A stretch of 64,000 nt of DNA from Nitrobacteraceae bacterium AZCC 1564 (GTDB lineage Bacteria; Pseudomonadota; Alphaproteobacteria; Rhizobiales; Xanthobacteraceae), in the NCBI GenBank assembly GCA_036924835.1, contig JBAGRR010000001.1, positions 5,037,001 through 5,101,000 of the forward strand, written 5' to 3'. The notes beneath the pieces were generated by a model. That model had not been told where the DNA came from. It did no database searches and worked only from the letters and a program-made list of their open reading frames with translations. A program made the position numbers and the translations under genes. Below, piece by piece: positions 59,506 through 64,000 of this stretch. Position 1 is the stretch's first letter. Every line of letters starts with the position of its first letter.

Positions 59506-59531
59506 GAGCCCGCGAGGTGACCCGCGGGCTC
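59506..59531. terminator. GC-rich hairpin, possible terminator
   Basis: GAGCCCGCG / CGCGGGCTC with an eight-base loop. A weak pyrimidine run (TCCTTTCCCTGTCTCC) follows on the plus strand. Confidence 0.35.
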
Positions 59532-59587
59532 GATCCTTTCCCTGTCTCCTTATCGCCCGGGATCAGCGTACGCTCCCGAGGACGAGG

Positions 59588-59766
59588 CTTCGCGATTGAG
59601 ACTCCGGATTGGGGCTTCGCGATTTAGACTCGTGATTTACACCTCCCGATTCAGTCTCGGCCATCGAGACTTCACGATTGAGTCTTGGCGATTTAGCCTT
59701 GGCGATTCAGACTTCGCGATTGAGGCTTCGCGATTTAGATTTGGCGATTGACGCTTGGCGATGCGG
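59588..59766. repeat. 14-bp degenerate tandem repeat array
   Basis: About thirteen units of consensus CTTSGCGATTNAGN follow one another (CTTCGCGATTGAGA, CTTCGCGATTTAGA, CTTGGCGATTTAGC, CTTGGCGATTCAGA and so on). All frames contain stops, so it is not coding. It lies just beyond the 3' end of the Bug-receptor gene. Confidence 0.85.
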
Positions 59767-59773
59767 CGGTGGT

Positions 59774-60769
59774 TCAATCCACCTTCAGGTTTGCGGCCTT
59801 GACCACTTTCTCCCACTTCGCGGTCTCGCCAGCGATCATCTTCCCGAAGTCTTCCGGCGTCCCGATCAGCGGCTCACCGCCGAGATCGATCAGCTTCGCC
59901 TTGATCGCCGGCTCGGCCAGAACTTCGTTCACAGCGGCATTGAGCTTGGCGATGATCTCCGGCGGCGTCTTCTTCGGTGCACCCATGCCGAACAATGCAC
60001 TGGCCTCGTAGCCGGGCACTGTCTCGGCCACGGTCGGGACGTCCGGCAGCAACGGCGATCTCTGGGCGGTGGTCACGGCCAATGCGCGCAAATTGCCCGA
60101 GCGGATGTGCTGGATGATCGACGGCATGTTGTCGAAAATCAACTGGACCTGGTTGCCCATCATGTCGGTGATCGCAGGCGCCGCGCCGCGATAAGGCACG
60201 TGCTGCATCTTGGCTCCCGTCATCATCATGAACATCTCGCCGGACAGATGCACTGACGTGCCATTGCCCGATGACGCCAGGTTCACCTTGTTCGGATTGG
60301 CTTTCACGTCGGCGATGAATTCGGCGACGGTCTTCGCAGTAACCTGCTTGTTGACGGTCATCACATTGGCGGTGCGGTGGAACGCGGCGACCGGCGCGAT
60401 ATCACGCACGAAGTTGAAGCTCAGCTTCGGATACAGTGTCGCATTGATGTAATTCGCCGGATTGACCAGCAGCACCGTGTAGCCGTCGGGCTCCGCATTC
60501 ACCACCGCCTCGGTGCCGATATTGTTTCCGGCGCCCGGCTTGTTCTCGATGATGAATTGCTGGCCCAGCTTCTCCGACAGGCGCTGGCCGATCAGGCGCG
60601 CCAGAATGTCGGTGGCGCCGCCGGGCGGATAACCGACGATCCAGCGGACCGGCCTGTTCGGATAGTTGTTCGCATCCGCCAACGCGGGCGCAACAGACGT
60701 GAGAGCAGATGCGGCAAAGGCAGAAAAACCAAGCGCGATCAGACCGATCGCGGCACGACGTGACGTCAT
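59774..60769 (-). CDS. Bug/TctC-family tripartite tricarboxylate receptor
   Basis: 331 residues from the ATG at 60769 (AAGGAA upstream), chosen because it starts a signal peptide with a twin-Arg-like SRRAAIGLIALGFSAFAASA. The mature part has the Bug signature YPNRPVRWIVGYPPGGATDI, LARLIGQRLSEKLGQQFIIE, NKPGAGNNIGTEAV and VPYRGAAPAITDMMGNQVQL. Bug proteins bind carboxylates or amides in the periplasm and deliver them to TctAB permeases; no permease gene is adjacent. Ligand unknown. Confidence 0.9.
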   Translation of the reverse strand: MTSRRAAIGLIALGFSAFAASALTSVAPALADANNYPNRPVRWIVGYPPGGATDILARLIGQRLSEKLGQQFIIENKPGAGNNIGTEAVVNAEPDGYTVLLVNPANYINATLYPKLSFNFVRDIAPVAAFHRTANVMTVNKQVTAKTVAEFIADVKANPNKVNLASSGNGTSVHLSGEMFMMMTGAKMQHVPYRGAAPAITDMMGNQVQLIFDNMPSIIQHIRSGNLRALAVTTAQRSPLLPDVPTVAETVPGYEASALFGMGAPKKTPPEIIAKLNAAVNEVLAEPAIKAKLIDLGGEPLIGTPEDFGKMIAGETAKWEKVVKAANLKVD

Positions 60770-61260
60770 ATTTAATTTCCTTTTCGTTCCCTCCGCTGCC
60801 GCGACTTGGCGCGCGGTCAGCGTGTGTTGAATTGACAACGCCCCTCCGTAGCAAACAATTCGACTATCGACCATTGCGGCACGCCTGCGGCACCGCACCA
60901 AAGAAGCGCCAAAGAGGCCGGCAAGGCCGGCGCGTCAGCTTGGATGTCCGCGTGCAGCCATTCGCCGCCCTTGGCCGGGCTTCGTTATCGAGACCGCAGC
61001 GCAGGATGGGCACGGTCCCGGTGAGCTGCTTCGCGCCAAGCGCGCGGCATGCCGGCGGATATCGGTGTGCAGCTCGTGCGGTGGATCCGACGTTCGTATC
61101 AGCATTCACTGAACGCGGCTTCCATGCACCGCGTTGCTGATGGGCGCACAACGGGGGCCTTCACCGCCTTTTTCATTGCCTCTTGGGCGACGGTCACGAG
61201 CTGATCGTTTGGGGTGAACGCAGCGCTCCTACCCTTAAAGGTGACCTATGAACCGTCTTG
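60770..61260. other. Spacer without a convincing gene
   Basis: A 95-codon minus-strand frame at 60864-61151 has no start site or recognisable domain and was not called. Confidence 0.4.
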
Positions 61261-61401
61261 TTAAGCCAGCGCTGGCGCTGATCCGACAATCAGTTCGGGA
61301 AAGAAGTAGAAAGGGGCCACAAGGATCGCGCCGGCGATCAGCAACCCCGCGAACTGGCCGACAAGGATGGCAATCGCCCACTTCCAGGTCCGCAGACCCA
61401 T
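61261..61401 (-). CDS. Tiny single-span membrane protein (46 residues)
   Basis: MGLRTWKWAIAILVGQFAGL then LIAGAILVAPFYFFPELIVG. One long hydrophobic helix. AAGGA lies four bases before the ATG and overlaps the stop of the preceding tiny gene, which supports coupled translation. Function unknown. Confidence 0.55.
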   Translation of the reverse strand: MGLRTWKWAIAILVGQFAGLLIAGAILVAPFYFFPELIVGSAPALA

Positions 61402-61407
61402 ATGTCC

Positions 61408-61539
61408 TTACGGCATCAGGCTATCGACCATCTGCTGCATTGAACCCAGGTTGAAGTAATGAGCAATGCAGAGAGCGGTAACGAGGCTGATGAGCCCGGC
61501 TGCGCTGCCGAGGATGAAGTTATCTAAATGCGCGTGCAT
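61408..61539 (-). CDS. Tiny single-span membrane protein (43 residues)
   Basis: MHAHLDNFILGSAAGLISLV then TALCIAHYFNLGSMQQMVDS. One membrane helix (residues 8-27). First gene of a two-gene operon; six bases separate it from the next start. GGGGAAA precedes the ATG. Confidence 0.5.
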   Translation of the reverse strand: MHAHLDNFILGSAAGLISLVTALCIAHYFNLGSMQQMVDSLMP

Positions 61540-61662
61540 AAGCGTTTCCCCAGTCCAGAAACAAGACGCGCGATTGATCTGATTGTTCCTTGGGATCTTC
61601 GCTCCGGAGTGAGTGGTCCGCTTGAACATAACCGTGACGTCGCGTTCACCTGCCCATCCTGC
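61540..61662. other. Short spacer before tail repeat T8
   Basis: Presumed leader of the tiny membrane-gene operon on the minus strand. No further feature. Confidence 0.3.
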
Positions 61663-61768
61663 CGCTGATCCAGGATCTGATGCAAAACGGCAAGCCCGAT
61701 GATCGTCGCCGCCGCCGCCACCGCCATCGGCTCGGCCTATACGGGGCTGAAGGGGATTGTGGGGTGAG
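61663..61768 (+). repeat. Gene-tail repeat T8
   Basis: GCTGATCCAGGATCTGATGC onward matches the gene tail up to GGATTGTGGGGTGAGGGG. Frame disturbed by ATGATCGTCGCCGCC. Confidence 0.9.
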
Positions 61769-61970
61769 GGGAGAAAAGAGTCCGGGTTGTTGCTGGCTTT
61801 AGCAACCGTGGTGCGGAGCGACGGAATGTCTGCTTCGCGGCAGATTCAGTCGCTCCGGTGAAGTCTGTTTTTTCGCGGTCACCCGAGAGGACGAGGCAAA
61901 TTTCCGCGGATCCAGGATGACCAGGCCCCCGTCCTTCAGGGCCGGTCCCAGGGTGATAGGCATACCGGCC

Positions 61971-62000
61971 GGGGTGCGCTCGTCGTGGCACCCCTTTTTT
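61971..62000 (+). terminator. Rho-independent terminator
   Basis: Stem GGGGTGC / GCACCCC, ten-base loop, followed by TTTTTT. No plus-strand gene ends close by; it may insulate the acetyltransferase gene. Confidence 0.65.
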
Positions 62001-62075
62001 CTTTGTTCTCGCTATGCGCGCAGCCGTGCCAATTGCAAAACACGACCGCAGTGGTAGTTTTTTGGAGCAACCACT

Positions 62076-63308
62076 TTGGGCAGGGGGCCGCCAATGGCGA
62101 GCGTCTGTCGAAAGGGAATCGGCAGTGCAACGCGAGCCGCTCCTCGGCGGCCAGCGGCAAGCTCAAGCATTGAGGTTGTCTTGCGCCCCGCGTTGGCGGA
62201 CTGCGCGAAGTGGTCCGATGCGTTCGCGACACAACGCAAGGACCATCGCTACTACGAGCTGGTTGAAGACACACTCCATCCGAATTTCCATCATCGCTAT
62301 TTCGTCATCAAAGACGGGACGGGAAGGCCTTGCGCCGTCCAACCGTTTTTTGTCGTCGATCAAGATCTCGTTGCTGGGTGCGGCCGCCGCGTGAAGTCGA
62401 TTGTCGATATTGTTCGCGGTCTTTGGCCGCGCTTTATGTATATGCGCACGCTGATGGTCGGATGCGCAGCAGGGGAGGGGCAGCTGGATGGTGAAGATGA
62501 ATCGGTGCAGCGTTTTTGCGCGCCGCTTCTGGTCCCCGCAACTCTGCGTCAGGCGCGCGCCGAAAAGGCCGGGTTGATTGTGCTAAAGGAGTTTCCGGCG
62601 AGCTATCGGAAAACGTTGCGGTGTTTCCAGCAGCACGGTTTCATCCGTCTGCCGGGCCTTCCGATGACCTGTCTCAACATCGAATACGAAAGCTTCGGCC
62701 ATTATATAGAGCGCGCCCTGTCCCGCGCGGCTCGGAAGGACCTGCGGCGAAAGTTCAGGGCGACTGCGCGCGCTCCCCCAATTGAAATGAGTGTCCTTAC
62801 TGACATCAGCCTGATTGTGGACGAAGTCTATCCGCTCTACATCCAGGTTTATAACCGATCACACCTTCGTTTCGAGAAGTTGACGACAGAGTTTCTTCGC
62901 GAGCTCGGCCGTCGAATGCCTGACAAGACCCGCTTCTTCATCTGGCGTCAGTGTGGGCGTATCGTCGCAATGAGCATTTGCATGGTGCAGGGTGACACGC
63001 TTCACGACGAATATATCGGTCTCGATTACTCTGTAGCTCTTGATCTGCATCTCTATCACTACACCTTCCGCGACATCATCACATGGGCGATCGCCAACGG
63101 ATACAAGCGGTATCGTAGCAATGGCCCTAACTACGATCCCAAGCTGCATCTGAAGTTTCAGCTGGAGCCTCTTGATCTCTACGTGCGGCACACATCTCCG
63201 GCGATCCATTTTGTCATGAAATTTGTGCTGCCGTGGCTGGAACCAACCCGTTACGACAAAGTCCTGAGGCATTTCTCCACTTACCGTGAGCTATGGGACG
63301 GTCCATGA
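62076..63308 (+). CDS. GNAT/FemAB-like acyltransferase
   Basis: Up to 410 residues; ATG 62094 is an alternative start, and the first 30 residues are basic and unstructured. The two-lobed pattern resembles FemAB/BioF2-like acetyltransferase proteins: FHHRYFVIKDGTGRPCAVQP in the first lobe, SRAARKDLRRKFRATARAPP in the middle, then DKTRFFIWRQCGRIVAMSIC, HDEYIGLDYSVALDLHLYHY and LHLKFQLEPLDLYVRH in the second. Such enzymes modify peptidoglycan, lipids or amino-acyl substrates. The substrate is unknown. Transcribed alone. Confidence 0.7.
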   Translation: MGRGPPMASVCRKGIGSATRAAPRRPAASSSIEVVLRPALADCAKWSDAFATQRKDHRYYELVEDTLHPNFHHRYFVIKDGTGRPCAVQPFFVVDQDLVAGCGRRVKSIVDIVRGLWPRFMYMRTLMVGCAAGEGQLDGEDESVQRFCAPLLVPATLRQARAEKAGLIVLKEFPASYRKTLRCFQQHGFIRLPGLPMTCLNIEYESFGHYIERALSRAARKDLRRKFRATARAPPIEMSVLTDISLIVDEVYPLYIQVYNRSHLRFEKLTTEFLRELGRRMPDKTRFFIWRQCGRIVAMSICMVQGDTLHDEYIGLDYSVALDLHLYHYTFRDIITWAIANGYKRYRSNGPNYDPKLHLKFQLEPLDLYVRHTSPAIHFVMKFVLPWLEPTRYDKVLRHFSTYRELWDGP

Positions 63309-63522
63309 GTGATGCAAGGCTGTCCGGACGAGACCAAGCTCCGCAGAACGTATTGACTTAAATCAACGAAAGGTCCGCTCACTCGCCGCACTGATGCTGA
63401 AGCGATACGAAAAGCCATGTCGGGGGGCTGCGCCCGTCCGCGTCAAAGAGATCGGTTAGCGGCCATTCCGCGTCCGATCGAGCGGCTCCGGTCACCGCTC
63501 GACCAGTAAATCGGAGAGTTTC
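63309..63522. other. Spacer
   Basis: No gene. GGAGAG just before ATG 63523 serves the next gene. Confidence 0.4.
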
Positions 63523-63921
63523 ATGAAAACCTTCAATCCGGTGGTGCTGTTGGTATTGCTCGCTACACAATCGGCCGCGACACAGGCTGCGGATTTGAAC
63601 GGAGCCTGGACGGTCGACGCCTCGGCCTGCGATCAGATGTTTACCAAAGACAATAACAGGCTTGCTTTCAAGAAAGATGCCGATCTCCACGCGGGCGGCA
63701 TGATCGTTGAGGGAAGGCGAATAACCGGCACATTTCAGAAATGCACTGTCAAATCATTGCACAATGACGGGGCGGATGTGCGCGTGGTTGCGGCGTGCTC
63801 GGACGGTGTCGCGGTTTCAGACGTCGCGTTCGATGTGAAAATCACTGCAGAGGGGAAGATCACGCTCAGCTCCAAGGAGCCGGTGCCGGTGGAAATGCTG
63901 TATTCTCGCTGCTCGATGTGA
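63523..63921 (+). CDS. Secreted protein of unknown function
   Basis: 132 residues. Signal peptide MKTFNPVVLLVLLATQSAAT, cleaved near QAA. The mature part starts LNGAWTVDASACDQMFTKDN and contains RRITGTFQKCTVKS and MLYSRCSM, with several Cys and a beta-rich, lipocalin-like pattern. Similar small exported proteins occur widely in this bacterial group. Function unknown. Confidence 0.65.
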   Translation: MKTFNPVVLLVLLATQSAATQAADLNGAWTVDASACDQMFTKDNNRLAFKKDADLHAGGMIVEGRRITGTFQKCTVKSLHNDGADVRVVAACSDGVAVSDVAFDVKITAEGKITLSSKEPVPVEMLYSRCSM

Positions 63922-63976
63922 CGATCGCGCAGCGACGGTAGCCCCGACCTCAACATGCGAACGAGGGGAGACACTT

Positions 63977-64000
63977 ATGATACGTCTATCGTTGGTTATC
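63977..64000 (+). CDS. Start of a gene cut by the window end
   Basis: ATG 63977 follows GAGGGGAG and encodes MIRLSLVI, the beginning of a probable signal peptide. Confidence 0.4.

Noticed and set aside
59588..59766. A CRISPR array
   Set aside because: The 14-base units follow each other directly without unique spacers.
60864..61151. A 95-codon minus-strand gene
   Set aside because: No start signal, no domain, and a composition typical of GC-rich open frames by chance.
46862..61768. A CRISPR array or integron attC series
   Set aside because: The repeats are 60-160 bases long, thousands of bases apart, derived from a coding gene tail, and have no attC-like symmetry or integrase nearby.

Overview
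The window reads as chromosomal DNA of a high-GC alphaproteobacterium of the Hyphomicrobiales, most like the Bradyrhizobium/Rhodopseudomonas/Pseudolabrys group. Pointers are the protein families (DUF3551 peptides, DUF1214, a TAXI receptor, a Bug/TctC receptor, antibiotic-monooxygenase-like and CHAT proteins), the S24 prophage repressor type, and a dispersed palindromic repeat built on GAGCATGATC/GATCATGCTC. No rRNA, tRNA, CRISPR array, integrase or transposase gene was seen.

Layout. 0.4-9.3 kb: LuxR regulator, TAXI-type receptor, two secreted proteins (one a trypsin-like protease with calcium-binding repeats) and membrane proteins, separated by repeat-rich spacers. 9.7-17 kb: a TIGR03118 protein and a type I secretion locus (HlyB-like ABC protein, HlyD-like adaptor, Sel1-repeat protein). 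17-21.6 kb: VOC protein, AraC/GyrI regulator, orphan OmpR-type response regulator, DUF2231 protein. 21.7-27.2 kb: two toxin-antitoxin modules and the early region of a prophage remnant (S24 repressor with operators, divergent early genes, DnaA-domain-IV protein, replication-like genes). 27.2-31.2 kb: a lower-GC block of HEPN-like, trypsin-like and two PD-(D/E)XK-type proteins, a candidate defence cluster. 31.3-41.9 kb: small secreted proteins, broken genes (nucleoside 2-deoxyribosyltransferase, endonuclease VII, HAD hydrolase) and ordinary metabolic or regulatory genes. 42-47 kb: an operon of a TPR-CHAT protein, a secreted protein and two zinc-ribbon proteins. 47-62 kb: unrelated cargo (OLD nuclease, diguanylate cyclase, PQQ-type sugar dehydrogenase, carbamoyltransferase, universal stress protein, Bug receptor, tiny genes), repeatedly punctuated by copies of the 3' end of the last gene of that operon. 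62-64 kb: acetyltransferase-like and secreted proteins.

Three structural signals stand out. First, a family of about 163-bp double-hairpin elements bounded by CTAG (sometimes CTCG). One has split a nucleoside 2-deoxyribosyltransferase gene exactly at a CTAG, one sits inside the loop of another element, and others have rewritten gene ends. Second, gene-tail duplication: 3' ends of three different genes recur downstream of their gene, always in the same orientation, with unrelated cargo between copies. The prophage repressor tail brackets two toxin-antitoxin modules, and the zinc-ribbon membrane gene tail occurs eight times in 15 kb. Third, the possible four-gene defence block next to the prophage module. 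Domain calls are from reading the sequence only; no database search was run.
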